Source of the DNA: Clostridia bacterium
GTDB lineage: Bacteria > Bacillota > Clostridia > Christensenellales > Aristaeellaceae
Length of the DNA stretch: 8,256 nt
Assembly (NCBI GenBank): GCA_900759005.1
Contig: CAAEUQ010000155.1
Span: 1 to 8,256 of the forward strand
Direction of reading: 5' to 3'
Positions 1-6,363 of the stretch are shown piece after piece. Numbering within the stretch: the first letter of the stretch is position 1; the number at the start of each line of letters is the position of its first letter. The notes under the pieces were generated by a model that had not been told where the DNA came from, ran no database searches, and saw only the letters and a program-made list of their open reading frames with translations. Both the position numbers and the translations under genes were made by a program.

Positions 1-24
1 GCCGCAGCGGTTTACCGCTGCGGC
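1..24 (-). terminator. Hairpin downstream of the Ldh_2 dehydrogenase gene, probable terminator
   Basis: A perfect 10-bp inverted repeat (GCCGCAGCGG, 4-base loop TTTA, CCGCTGCGGC) lies 18 bases beyond the dehydrogenase stop codon in that gene's direction of transcription. The very stable GC stem and its position fit an intrinsic terminator. The U-run that would follow on the minus strand lies outside the window, so it cannot be confirmed. It could also serve a convergent gene to the left. Confidence 0.65.
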
Positions 25-42
25 TGCAATCAGGTTTCTAAA

Positions 43-1155
43 TTACTTCTCCCACGGGAAGACGTACTTGGTCAGACCCAGCTCGTCGCGGATCTGATTC
101 ATCTCGTGCTGAACGGATTCATTGATCGGTACGCCGTCCTTGCGCGCGAGACGGATCTCATACGCCTTTTCGCCGGCGGTGTAGATGCGCTCAGCGCCGG
201 GCGCCTTCTTGGTCTGACGAACCGCACGAATGATGTCGCCAGCCTTCTTGCGGCAGAGCTCTTCGCCCAGGAAGTGGTTGGTGTCGATCGCGATGAAGAA
301 GTGACCGAGATGGAACGGAACCTTTTCGCCGTTCTCGCCCTTGCCGGTCAGCATATGACCGTAGTTGCCGTCCTGCAGAACCGCGGACAGGAACTCAACG
401 AACATCGCAAAGCCGTAGCCCTTGTATCCGCCGAGCGCCTCGCCGATGCCGCCCAGAGGCGCCAGAGCTTCCTTGCCGCTGCCGATTGCCTTCAGCGCCG
501 CGCCCGCGTCGCCGGTTACAGGCTTGCCGTCTTCGCCGACGACCGTGCCGGGATGCAGCTCTTCGCCGATGCGCTGATAGTACTCGAGCTTGCCGTTCTG
601 GGTGATCGAGGTCGCGCCGTCAAAGTTGAAATCGAACGGCTCGTCGGTCGGAACGCCCAGAGTCAGCGGGTTGGTGCCGAACGCGCCGGAAACGCCGAAG
701 GTCGGCGCAACGGTCGGACGCGCGTTGGTGCCGGTGATGCCGATGCAGCCCTGCTTGGTCGCCATCGAGGTGTAGTAGCCCGCGATGCCGTAGTGGCAGG
801 AATTGCGAACGACGACCATGCCCATGCCGTACTTCTTCGCCTTGTCGATTGCCAACTGCATGGACTTGTAGCCGATGACCTGACCCATACCGTCGTGACC
901 GTCCACAACCGCGGTGGTCTCGGTTTCCTTGACGATTTCAAAATTGGTCACGGGGTTCTGGATGCCAGCCTTGATGCGGTCCAGATAAACGGGCTTGAAG
1001 CGGTTGACGCCGTGGGACTCGATGCCACGATGATCGGACTCGAGCAGCACGTCCGTGCAAATCTTCGCATCCTCTTCCGGAATGCCGTACTTAATGAACG
1101 CTTCGGTAACGAAATCGGTAATGGTCTTCCAATCGACGACGACTCTGCCTGCCAT
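43..1155 (-). CDS. Ldh_2 family (malate/L-lactate dehydrogenase-type) NAD(P)-dependent 2-oxoacid oxidoreductase
   Basis: The 370-residue cytoplasmic protein belongs to the Ldh_2 family (malate, sulfolactate, ureidoglycolate and 2,3-diketogulonate dehydrogenases/reductases), which interconverts 2-hydroxy and 2-oxo acids with NAD(P)H using a fold unrelated to classical LDH/MDH. Family hallmarks are visible: SDHRGIESHGV at residues 40-50 (Arg and His of the active site), NSCHYGIAGYY at 118-128, TNARP at 143-147, FGTNPL at 159-164 and GGYKGYGFAM at 242-251. Length is slightly above the usual 330-360. The segment around DGATSITQNGK (179-189) is a variant of the common DMATS..A.GK motif. The start is fixed by a strong AAAGGAGG seven bases upstream of the ATG. 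The gene appears monocistronic, with its own extended -10 promoter and a structured leader of about 100 bases. The substrate cannot be deduced: neighbours give no pathway, and malate, lactate, ureidoglycolate or a sugar-derived 2-oxoacid are all possible. Confidence 0.9.
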   Translation of the reverse strand: MAGRVVVDWKTITDFVTEAFIKYGIPEEDAKICTDVLLESDHRGIESHGVNRFKPVYLDRIKAGIQNPVTNFEIVKETETTAVVDGHDGMGQVIGYKSMQLAIDKAKKYGMGMVVVRNSCHYGIAGYYTSMATKQGCIGITGTNARPTVAPTFGVSGAFGTNPLTLGVPTDEPFDFNFDGATSITQNGKLEYYQRIGEELHPGTVVGEDGKPVTGDAGAALKAIGSGKEALAPLGGIGEALGGYKGYGFAMFVEFLSAVLQDGNYGHMLTGKGENGEKVPFHLGHFFIAIDTNHFLGEELCRKKAGDIIRAVRQTKKAPGAERIYTAGEKAYEIRLARKDGVPINESVQHEMNQIRDELGLTKYVFPWEK

Positions 1156-1183
1156 GATGATTTCCTCCTTTATATTCGGACAT

Positions 1184-1244
1184 GAAAAAAAGAGATGATC
1201 AAAGCCACTCGCGCCCTTTTAACGCGAATCGCGACGAATCTCTC
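1184..1244 (-). promoter_or_regulatory. Terminator-like stem with U-run in the dehydrogenase leader (candidate attenuator)
   Basis: On the minus strand the leader contains AGAGAT (1243-1238) pairing with ATCTCT (1196-1191), the latter running straight into a run of U (1190-1185). The purine-rich bases before the first arm could extend the stem by A-U and G-U pairs into the U-run. The enclosed sequence can form alternative small hairpins: TCGCG (1227-1223) with CGCGA (1213-1209), or CGCG/CGCG across 1223-1233. This arrangement between promoter and Shine-Dalgarno resembles an attenuator. I do not recognise a T-box (no GGUGG core) or any other known riboswitch, and the stem is only six Watson-Crick pairs. 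Confidence 0.35.
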
Positions 1245-1265
1245 TTCTCTGTCGCTTTTGACTAA

Positions 1266-1294
1266 ATTATAGCATATCCATTCGCAAATTACAA
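1266..1294 (-). promoter_or_regulatory. Sigma-A promoter with extended -10 for the dehydrogenase gene
   Basis: On the minus strand there is TATAAT (1271-1266) preceded by TGC, a perfect extended -10. A -35 TTGTAA (1294-1289, four of six consensus bases) sits upstream with an exact 17-base spacer. The start point would be near 1259, giving a leader of about 100 bases before the ATG at 1155. Confidence 0.75.
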
Positions 1295-1390
1295 GTATGC
1301 CAATCAAGTTTTACACCCGAATGCGTTTTCACGGCTGAATCGCGTTTTACATAACAATATGGTAACAAATGAGAAACGCGCAAAAAGGTT

Positions 1391-1402
1391 TACAAATTTG
1401 TA
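1391..1402. repeat. 12-bp perfect palindrome upstream of the yqhQ promoter
   Basis: TACAAATTTGTA is its own reverse complement and lies 35 bases upstream of the yqhQ -10 box. It could be an operator, but a perfect 12-mer palindrome is expected by chance about once or twice in a window this long, more readily in AT-rich sequence, so support is weak. Confidence 0.25.
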
Positions 1403-1437
1403 CTTCTGAATGTGTTTCATATTGGGCAAAAATCATG

Positions 1438-1443
1438 TATAAT
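1438..1443 (+). promoter_or_regulatory. -10 box of the yqhQ promoter
   Basis: A perfect TATAAT lies 41 bases upstream of the yqhQ ATG and predicts a start near 1450. The -35 region at normal spacing (TTTCAT, 1415-1420, or GTTTCA one base earlier) matches the consensus poorly, so the promoter may be weak or activator-dependent. Confidence 0.6.
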
Positions 1444-1451
1444 ATAAATAT

Positions 1452-1466
1452 GGGAGAATTGCTCCC
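1452..1466 (+). other. Small hairpin at the predicted 5' end of the yqhQ transcript
   Basis: GGGAG (1452-1456) and CTCCC (1462-1466) form a perfect 5-bp stem with a five-base loop. It begins one or two bases after the predicted transcription start and ends just before the Shine-Dalgarno GAGAGGAG. Such 5'-terminal stems can stabilise mRNA. This role is inferred from position only. Confidence 0.35.
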
Positions 1467-1484
1467 GCGAGAGGAGTTGGACAT

Positions 1485-2468
1485 ATGAAAAAGACGAGCA
1501 TCGGCGGTCAGGCGCTGCTGGAGGGCATCATGATGCGCGGCCCGAAGGTCACGGCGATGGCGGTTCGCAATCCACAGGGCGAAATCGTTCTGGAGGAGAA
1601 ACCGACGCGCGGTCAGACGCGGCCGAAAATTTGCAGACTGCCGATCATCCGCGGCGTGTTCGGCATGATTGATTCGCTTGTCGGCGGCTATAAATACCTG
1701 ATGCGCTCCGCTGAAATCTGCGGCGCGGACGCGGAGGAAGAGGAAAAGGCGCGCGCAAAGCGTGAAAAGAAGAATGCGGAGCGCGCAAAGAAGGGGCTTC
1801 CACCGCTCGAAGGCGCTTCCTTTTCGGAAAAGCTGATAAACGCCGTGCTGATGCCGCTTGCGACGGCACTGGCGTTTGCGCTCGCGTTCGTTCTGTTTTT
1901 CTGGATGCCGGCGCAGCTGTGGAAATGGCTTCAGCCGATTCTGCCGGGCAGCGTTGCAAACAACTATTTCCTGCGCGCGCTGTTCGAAGGCGTTCTGAAA
2001 ATTGCGCTGTTCGTGGGCTATGTGTGGGCGACCTCACTGATGAAGGACATTCGCCGAACCTATATGTACCACGGCGCGGAGCATAAGACGATCTTCTGCT
2101 ATGAGGCGGGGCTGCCGCTGACGGTGGAAAACGTGCGGATTCAGCGGCGCTTCCACCCGCGGTGCGGCACTTCCTTTCTGATCCTGACGCTGCTGGTTTC
2201 CATTCTGATCACGACGTTTATCCGGATCGATTCGCTGCCGCTGCGCCTGCTGGTCAAGGTGCCGACGCTTCCGCTGATCGTCGGCCTGAGCTACGAGCTG
2301 ATCAAATTCGCCGGCAGGACGGACAATAAGCTCACGCGGATCATCTCCGCGCCGGGCATAGCGCTTCAGCATCTGACAGTGTTCGAGCCGGAGGACGGCA
2401 TGATCGAATGCGCGATCCGCGCGATGGAAAAGGTGATTCCGGACGACGGGAGCGACGAGATTCGTTAA
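1485..2468 (+). CDS. yqhQ: DUF1385 family membrane protein YqhQ, predicted metal-dependent enzyme
   Basis: The 327-residue protein has the conserved features of the DUF1385/YqhQ family (COG3872, predicted metal-dependent enzyme of unknown function). These are the N-terminal GGQALLEGIMMRGP (7-20), YHGAEHKT (195-202) with His196, Glu199 and His200 as candidate metal ligands, RRFHPRCGTSF (221-231) with His224 and Cys227, LSYELIKFAGR (268-278), and the C-terminal PGIALQHLT with EPEDGMIE (290-308). Hydrophobic stretches at about 116-141, 168-186, 230-247 and 258-275 suggest four membrane segments. The GAEHK and FHPRC motifs lie just before the third, near the membrane surface. A highly charged stretch (82-105, Glu/Lys/Arg-rich) precedes the first. 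Length is typical. The ATG follows GAGAGGAG by eight bases. The LTA synthase-like gene lies 158 bases downstream in the same direction with no clear intervening terminator. In many Firmicutes yqhQ neighbours prmC/prfA, but that context is not seen here. Confidence 0.9.
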   Translation: MKKTSIGGQALLEGIMMRGPKVTAMAVRNPQGEIVLEEKPTRGQTRPKICRLPIIRGVFGMIDSLVGGYKYLMRSAEICGADAEEEEKARAKREKKNAERAKKGLPPLEGASFSEKLINAVLMPLATALAFALAFVLFFWMPAQLWKWLQPILPGSVANNYFLRALFEGVLKIALFVGYVWATSLMKDIRRTYMYHGAEHKTIFCYEAGLPLTVENVRIQRRFHPRCGTSFLILTLLVSILITTFIRIDSLPLRLLVKVPTLPLIVGLSYELIKFAGRTDNKLTRIISAPGIALQHLTVFEPEDGMIECAIRAMEKVIPDDGSDEIR

Positions 2469-2481
2469 TCGCCGCACAATT

Positions 2482-2513
2482 CGGCGGAACGTCCGGCGAC
2501 GCCTTTTCCGCCG
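2482..2513 (+). other. Stable two-part hairpin between yqhQ and the LTA synthase-like gene
   Basis: CGGCGGAA (2482-2489) pairs with TTCCGCCG (2506-2513). Inside it, CGTC (2490-2493) pairs with GACG (2498-2501) around a CGGC loop, leaving a CCTT bulge on one side. It starts 13 bases after the yqhQ stop codon. There is no U-run after it, so it does not look like an intrinsic terminator. It may be a processing, stability or partial-termination element. Confidence 0.4.
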
Positions 2514-2626
2514 CCTGCGGAATGCAGAATTCTCGATTTGCCTTCGAAATCTGAATGCGCGAAAAAATCATTTGACAGCCGACCGCTTCATTTGCGCGGT
2601 GCTGCCATAAATTAAAGAGGCGACTT

Positions 2627-4639
2627 ATGGGCAAGAAAAAGGGCGTAGCGGTGAAGAATATCCGCTTCGACGAAACGAGCGCGAAGGCGCGGGTGATTCT
2701 TCTTCCGCTGCTGGCGCTGGGGCTGAGTCTGATCGTGGAGGGGCTGAATCGCGGAAGCGTTGTAAAGCTCTTTCGATTCGTGACGCAGCGCCCCGTGTAC
2801 TTTCTGTACAATTACCTGATCATTTTAACGAGCCTTACGTTTTCGGAGCTGTTCCGGCGGCGCAAGAGCGTATTGTACACGGTGTGCGTGGCGTGGGTGG
2901 CGCTGGGCGTCGCCGAATTCATGGTCGCAAAGGAACGCACGCAGCCGTTTACGTCGATGGACGTGCTGATGCTGAAGGACGCGATCACGCTTACGACCAT
3001 CTATTACACCTGGCCACAGATCATTCTGATGTATGGCAGCATCTTCCTGGCGACCGTGCTGCTGATCTATATCGTCACGCGGCTGCCACGGCGCAGGCAG
3101 GTGAATTACACGCTGGCGCTTTCAACGTTCTGCGGATTTCTGACGCTGTGCTTCTGCTCGTATGCGCTGAGCGTACATTTTGGCGCGATTCCGCGGTATT
3201 TCGATAATCTGGTGGACGCGTATGACCAATACGGATTCGCCGCGTGCTTTACCGCGACGTTCGGCAGTATGGGTGTTTCGAAGCCGTCGGATTATTCCAC
3301 AGAGGTCGTGACCGACATCGTGGAGGAAATCGATGAGGAGCAGCCGCACGTGTTCAGTTCGGAGGACAATCTCGATCATCCGAACGTGATCTATTTGCAG
3401 TTGGAATCGCTGTTCGACGTAAATACCGTGATCGGTGCGGAATATTCGGAAGACCCGACGCCGAACTTCAATCGCCTGTCGCGTGAATGCCCGAGCGGGG
3501 AGCTGTACGTGCCATCGATCGGCGGCGGCACGGCGAATACGGAATTTGAAATGCTGTCCGGGCTGAACATCGACTTCTTCGGCGCGGGCGAATACCCGTA
3601 TACGACGATCCTGCACGAAACGACCTGCGAAACGATTGCGTATAATCTGCGCGCGCAGGGCTATTCGGCGACGGCGCTGCACAATCACACCGGCACGTTC
3701 TACGGGCGCAACGAGGTGTATTCGCGGCTGGGATTCGATCATTTCGTGTCGCTGGAGTATATGCCGTATGTGACCTATACCGAGGTCGGCTGGGCGCAGG
3801 ACGGCATCATGGCGGATGAGATCATGAAGGCGCTGAAGGCTTCGGACGAGCGCGATTTCATCATGGCGATCACCGTTGAATCCCATGGCAAATACGATGA
3901 AAACTACATCTACCATTCGGGAGATCCGGAGATTCTACGGCTGCCCGAGCAGATCAATCCCAATCGCTTCGCGAGCTATCTGCATCTGATTCATGAAACG
4001 GACGCGTTCCTGGGCAAATTGATCGACCGGCTCGAAAAGTTCGACGAGCCGACCGTTTGCGTCATCTATGGCGACCACCTGCCAAGCCTCGACCTGACTG
4101 CGGATGTGCTGACGACGAACAACCTTTACGCGAGCCGCTATATCATCTGGAACAATTACGGCACGGAATTTGAAGCGCCGAACGTTCAGGCATACCGCGT
4201 GAGCGCGAACCTTCTAAAGCAGCTCGGCATTCCCGGCGGGCTGATTACGAAATACCACCAGGCCGCGGATCCGACGGACGCCGACCAGACGTATCTGGAC
4301 AACCTCGAGGTGCTGGAATACGACGTGCTTTACGGCGACAAGAGCGCCTATGAGGGCGAGAATCCGTATCCCGTGATCGATATGACGATGGGCTGCGTGC
4401 CGATTGAGATTTCGAGCGTGTCGCGGCGATATGGGCGCGTGCTCGTCAACGGCGCGAATTTCACGGAATGCAGCGTGATCGAGCTTGACGGCGAAAGCTA
4501 TCCGACCGCATTCATCAACAGCGCGCAGATCGTTGCGATCGTCCCGAGAACGACAGAAGTACACCAGGTCAGCGTCGTTCAGAAAACCGCCGACGGCGTA
4601 GAAATGAGCCGCACGGAAGCCTATTCGCTGGATGAATAA
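2627..4639 (+). CDS. LTA synthase (LtaS)-like membrane phosphoglycerol transferase with C-terminal IPT/TIG-like domain
   Basis: The 670-residue protein matches the LtaS/sulfatase family, which transfers glycerol phosphate (or a similar phospho-group) from a membrane lipid to envelope glycopolymers outside the cell. Five hydrophobic segments (about 22-40, 55-75, 81-100, 131-151, 161-184) precede an extracytoplasmic linker and the alkaline-phosphatase-fold domain (about 251-545). Active-site residues align by motif: Glu260 in QLESLFD, the nucleophile Thr302 in GGGTANTEFE, His420 in TVESHGKY, and Asp483-His484 in YGDHLP. These correspond to Glu255, Thr300, His416, Asp475 and His476 of S. aureus LtaS. 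Residues about 591-669 are an addition with IPT/TIG immunoglobulin-like character (VLVNGANFTECSVIELDG, then TAFINSAQIVAIVP). The ATG follows AAAGAGG by six bases. The gene may be co-transcribed with yqhQ. The acceptor could be lipoteichoic acid, a glycolipid or another glycan, so I do not assign ltaS. Confidence 0.9.
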   Translation: MGKKKGVAVKNIRFDETSAKARVILLPLLALGLSLIVEGLNRGSVVKLFRFVTQRPVYFLYNYLIILTSLTFSELFRRRKSVLYTVCVAWVALGVAEFMVAKERTQPFTSMDVLMLKDAITLTTIYYTWPQIILMYGSIFLATVLLIYIVTRLPRRRQVNYTLALSTFCGFLTLCFCSYALSVHFGAIPRYFDNLVDAYDQYGFAACFTATFGSMGVSKPSDYSTEVVTDIVEEIDEEQPHVFSSEDNLDHPNVIYLQLESLFDVNTVIGAEYSEDPTPNFNRLSRECPSGELYVPSIGGGTANTEFEMLSGLNIDFFGAGEYPYTTILHETTCETIAYNLRAQGYSATALHNHTGTFYGRNEVYSRLGFDHFVSLEYMPYVTYTEVGWAQDGIMADEIMKALKASDERDFIMAITVESHGKYDENYIYHSGDPEILRLPEQINPNRFASYLHLIHETDAFLGKLIDRLEKFDEPTVCVIYGDHLPSLDLTADVLTTNNLYASRYIIWNNYGTEFEAPNVQAYRVSANLLKQLGIPGGLITKYHQAADPTDADQTYLDNLEVLEYDVLYGDKSAYEGENPYPVIDMTMGCVPIEISSVSRRYGRVLVNGANFTECSVIELDGESYPTAFINSAQIVAIVPRTTEVHQVSVVQKTADGVEMSRTEAYSLDE

Positions 4640-4643
4640 AGGA

Positions 4644-4668
4644 AGCCCCTTCCGGAATGGAAGGGGCT
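4644..4668 (+). terminator. Hairpin 1 of the convergent terminator cluster, next to the LTA synthase-like gene
   Basis: AGCCCCTTCC (4644-4653) and GGAAGGGGCT (4659-4668) form a perfect 10-bp stem with loop GGAAT, starting four bases after the upstream stop codon. No U-run follows directly. Termination probably involves the next hairpin, or this one protects the mRNA 3' end. Confidence 0.55.
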
Positions 4669-4715
4669 CAGCCTGTCAAAAAAGGCCGCTCTGCGCGACC
4701 TTTTTTGACAGGCTG
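4669..4715. terminator. Hairpin 2, central bidirectional terminator
   Basis: CAGCCTGTCAAAAAAGG (4669-4685) and CCTTTTTTGACAGGCTG (4699-4715) form a perfect 17-bp inverted repeat with a 13-base apical region, which can itself pair CGC with GCG. The A6 and T6 tracts flanking the inner GG...CC stem give, on either strand, a GC stem followed by a run of U, the layout of a bidirectional intrinsic terminator between converging genes. Confidence 0.75.
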
Positions 4716-4716
4716 T

Positions 4717-4739
4717 GACCGCCGATTTTTTCGGCGGTC
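4717..4739 (-). terminator. Hairpin 3 of the convergent terminator cluster, next to the sugar kinase
   Basis: GACCGCCGA (4717-4725) and TCGGCGGTC (4731-4739) form a perfect 9-bp stem with a T5 loop, six bases past the kinase stop codon. On the kinase strand no U-run follows it directly and the next element is the central bidirectional hairpin. Confidence 0.55.
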
Positions 4740-4745
4740 GGTTCT

Positions 4746-6329
4746 TTATAAGGTTTCTACTGCGGCGCTTTCGATTTTCAGCGCGCGTTTGTATTGCTCA
4801 ATGAATTTCTTAAAGCCCTTTTCGTCCTCTTCGTTCGGCGCGACGGCGATTCCGGTTTTGCCTGCGAAGATTTTATTTTCGAGGAACGCTTCCAGCGTTT
4901 CGCCTTTTTCCTTTTCCGCTCTGAATTTCGCCAGCAGCGCAACGCCCCACGCGCCACCCTCGCCCGCCGTTTCCATTACCGAAACCGGCGCGCCGATTGC
5001 CGCCGCCATCAGCCTCTGCCCCACGCCCTTCGTGCGGAACAGTCCGCCGTGACCATACATTCTGTCAATCGAGACGCCTTCCTCCTTCAGGATTTCAAGC
5101 CCGATCGACAAAGTCGCCATCGCGGAATCCAGATGCGCGCGCATGAAATTCGCAAGCGTCATCCGGCTCTCCGGCGCGCGCGCGAACACGGGGCGTCCGG
5201 ATGTAAATCCGGTGATATGCTCGCCCGAATAGTAATTGCACGCAAACAGCCCGCCGCAATCCGCATCGCCCTCGAGTGCACGCTCGAACAGCCTGCCGTA
5301 GAGCTCGTCCGCCGACTGCTTTACGCCCAGCATTTCCGCATATTCACGCATCAGATTCACCCATGCGTTTAGATCGGATGTGCAGTTATTGCAATGCGCC
5401 ATTGCCACCGGCGCGCCCGCGGGCGTCGTCACCATATCGATTTCCGGATGAACCTCCTTCAGCGGCTTTTCCAGCACGACCATCGCAAAAATCGACGTGC
5501 CCGCCGAAACGTTGCCGGTTCGGAGTGAAACGCTGTTCGTCGCGACCATGCCCGTGCCCGCATCGCCCTCGGGCGGACACAGCGGTATTCCCGCGTTCAG
5601 TTTGCCGGAAGGATCCAAAAGCCGCGCGCCGGCTTCGGTAAGGCTTCCCGCGTCGTCGCCCGCGGTCAGCACCTCGGGAAGAATGTCTCTCAGCGACCAT
5701 TCCTTCTGTCCGAACCGTGCTTCGAATTGATCGATCATTTTCTGATCGTAATCGTTTTTCGCCGAATCGATCGGGAACATTCCGGACGCTTCGCCCACGC
5801 CCAGCGCGCGCCGCCCTGTCAGCATAAAATGCACATAGCCCGAAAGCGTTGTAAGCCAGCGAATTTGGGAAACGTGCGCCATGCCGTCCATGATCGACTG
5901 CGCCAGATGTGCAATGCTCCAGCGCTGCGGAATGTTGAATCCAAACAGCTCTGTAAGCGTTTCCGCCGCCTTTTCCGTCATCGTGTTGCGCCACGTCCTG
6001 AACGGAACCAGCAGCTCGCCGTTTTCATCAAACGCCATATACCCGTGCATCATCGCGCTGACGCCAATCGCCTTCAGATCGGTAATTTCGCAGCCGTACC
6101 TTTCCCGAACGTCGCGCGCCAGCGAAGCATAGCAATCCTGAAGCCCCGTCCATACGTCCTCAATCGAATACGTCCATACGCCGTTTTCAAGCCGATTCTC
6201 CCAATTGTGCCCGCCGGACGCAATCGGCGCGCCGCCTTCGTCGATCAAAACCGCCTTAATCCGCGTCGAACCCAGCTCGATGCCGAGCACCGCGCCGCCC
6301 CTTTGAATCAGTTCCGCCGTTCTGGTCAT
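4746..6329 (-). CDS. FGGY-family carbohydrate kinase (ribulokinase/xylulokinase-like)
   Basis: The 527-residue protein is an ATP-dependent sugar kinase of the FGGY family (actin/hexokinase fold), which phosphorylates a ketose or polyol on entry to catabolism. Visible motifs are the phosphate-1 loop GIELGSTRIKAVLID (16-30), a sugar-lobe segment GVSAMMHGYMAFD (89-101), PEGDAGTG (253-260) with Asp256 as probable catalytic base, GNVSAGTSIFAMV (272-284) of the C-terminal lobe, the nucleotide-binding YGHGGLF and VGQRLMAAAIGAPV (425-449), and GEGGAWGVALLA (456-467). Length fits the family. An upstream in-frame ATG at 6428 would add 33 residues, but it lies ahead of the predicted transcription start. 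The ATG at 6329 is preceded by GGAGGGG at five bases, so 6329 is chosen. The promoter is overlapped by two inverted repeats and faces a tetR gene, indicating regulated expression. The substrate is unknown: L-ribulose, xylulose or another pentulose or polyol are candidates. Confidence 0.87.
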   Translation of the reverse strand: MTRTAELIQRGGAVLGIELGSTRIKAVLIDEGGAPIASGGHNWENRLENGVWTYSIEDVWTGLQDCYASLARDVRERYGCEITDLKAIGVSAMMHGYMAFDENGELLVPFRTWRNTMTEKAAETLTELFGFNIPQRWSIAHLAQSIMDGMAHVSQIRWLTTLSGYVHFMLTGRRALGVGEASGMFPIDSAKNDYDQKMIDQFEARFGQKEWSLRDILPEVLTAGDDAGSLTEAGARLLDPSGKLNAGIPLCPPEGDAGTGMVATNSVSLRTGNVSAGTSIFAMVVLEKPLKEVHPEIDMVTTPAGAPVAMAHCNNCTSDLNAWVNLMREYAEMLGVKQSADELYGRLFERALEGDADCGGLFACNYYSGEHITGFTSGRPVFARAPESRMTLANFMRAHLDSAMATLSIGLEILKEEGVSIDRMYGHGGLFRTKGVGQRLMAAAIGAPVSVMETAGEGGAWGVALLAKFRAEKEKGETLEAFLENKIFAGKTGIAVAPNEEDEKGFKKFIEQYKRALKIESAAVETL

Positions 6330-6334
6330 AAAAT

Positions 6335-6341
6335 CCCCTCC
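6335..6341 (-). promoter_or_regulatory. Ribosome binding site that fixes the kinase start
   Basis: GGAGGGG on the minus strand lies five bases upstream of the ATG at 6329. The alternative upstream in-frame ATG at 6428 lies ahead of the kinase promoter itself, so it cannot be in the message predicted from that promoter. Confidence 0.8.
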
Positions 6342-6363
6342 GTAAACGGTAATTGCTGATTCC

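Larger units (their letters stand above)
1156..1484. other. Intergenic region with divergent promoters and a structured leader
   Basis: This 329-base gene-free stretch is AT-rich compared with its flanks. From left to right it holds the Shine-Dalgarno and leader of the leftward dehydrogenase gene (1156-1259), its promoter (1266-1294), a segment at about 1296-1390 in which I see no clear element, a 12-bp perfect palindrome (1391-1402), the rightward yqhQ promoter (-10 at 1438-1443) and a short hairpin at the 5' end of the yqhQ transcript (1452-1466). No convincing small ORF with a ribosome binding site was seen. Confidence 0.7.

Noticed and set aside
106..1185. A 359-codon open frame on the plus strand opposite the dehydrogenase gene
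   Set aside because: Its translation has no family resemblance and is Arg/Ala/Val/Asp-rich as expected from antisense of GC-rich codons. The minus-strand frame has clear Ldh_2 motifs and a Shine-Dalgarno.
1184..1259. T-box or other known riboswitch in the dehydrogenase leader
   Set aside because: The leader is only about 100 bases, lacks the GGUGG T-box core, and does not match any aptamer consensus I can recall, so only a generic attenuator-like structure is proposed.
2572..2577. TTGACA upstream of the LTA synthase-like gene as a -35 box
   Set aside because: At 16-18 bases downstream there is only GC-rich sequence and nothing resembling TATAAT. The first AT-rich candidates are 28 or more bases away, so I did not call a promoter.
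3122..3916. A 264-codon minus-strand frame inside the LTA synthase-like gene
   Set aside because: It is antisense to the catalytic domain, low in recognisable structure and rich in Arg/His/Ile, a typical GC-bias shadow.
5727..6359. A 210-codon plus-strand frame opposite the start of the kinase gene
   Set aside because: No motif and Arg/Pro-rich; the opposite strand carries the intact FGGY N-terminus with a strong ribosome binding site.
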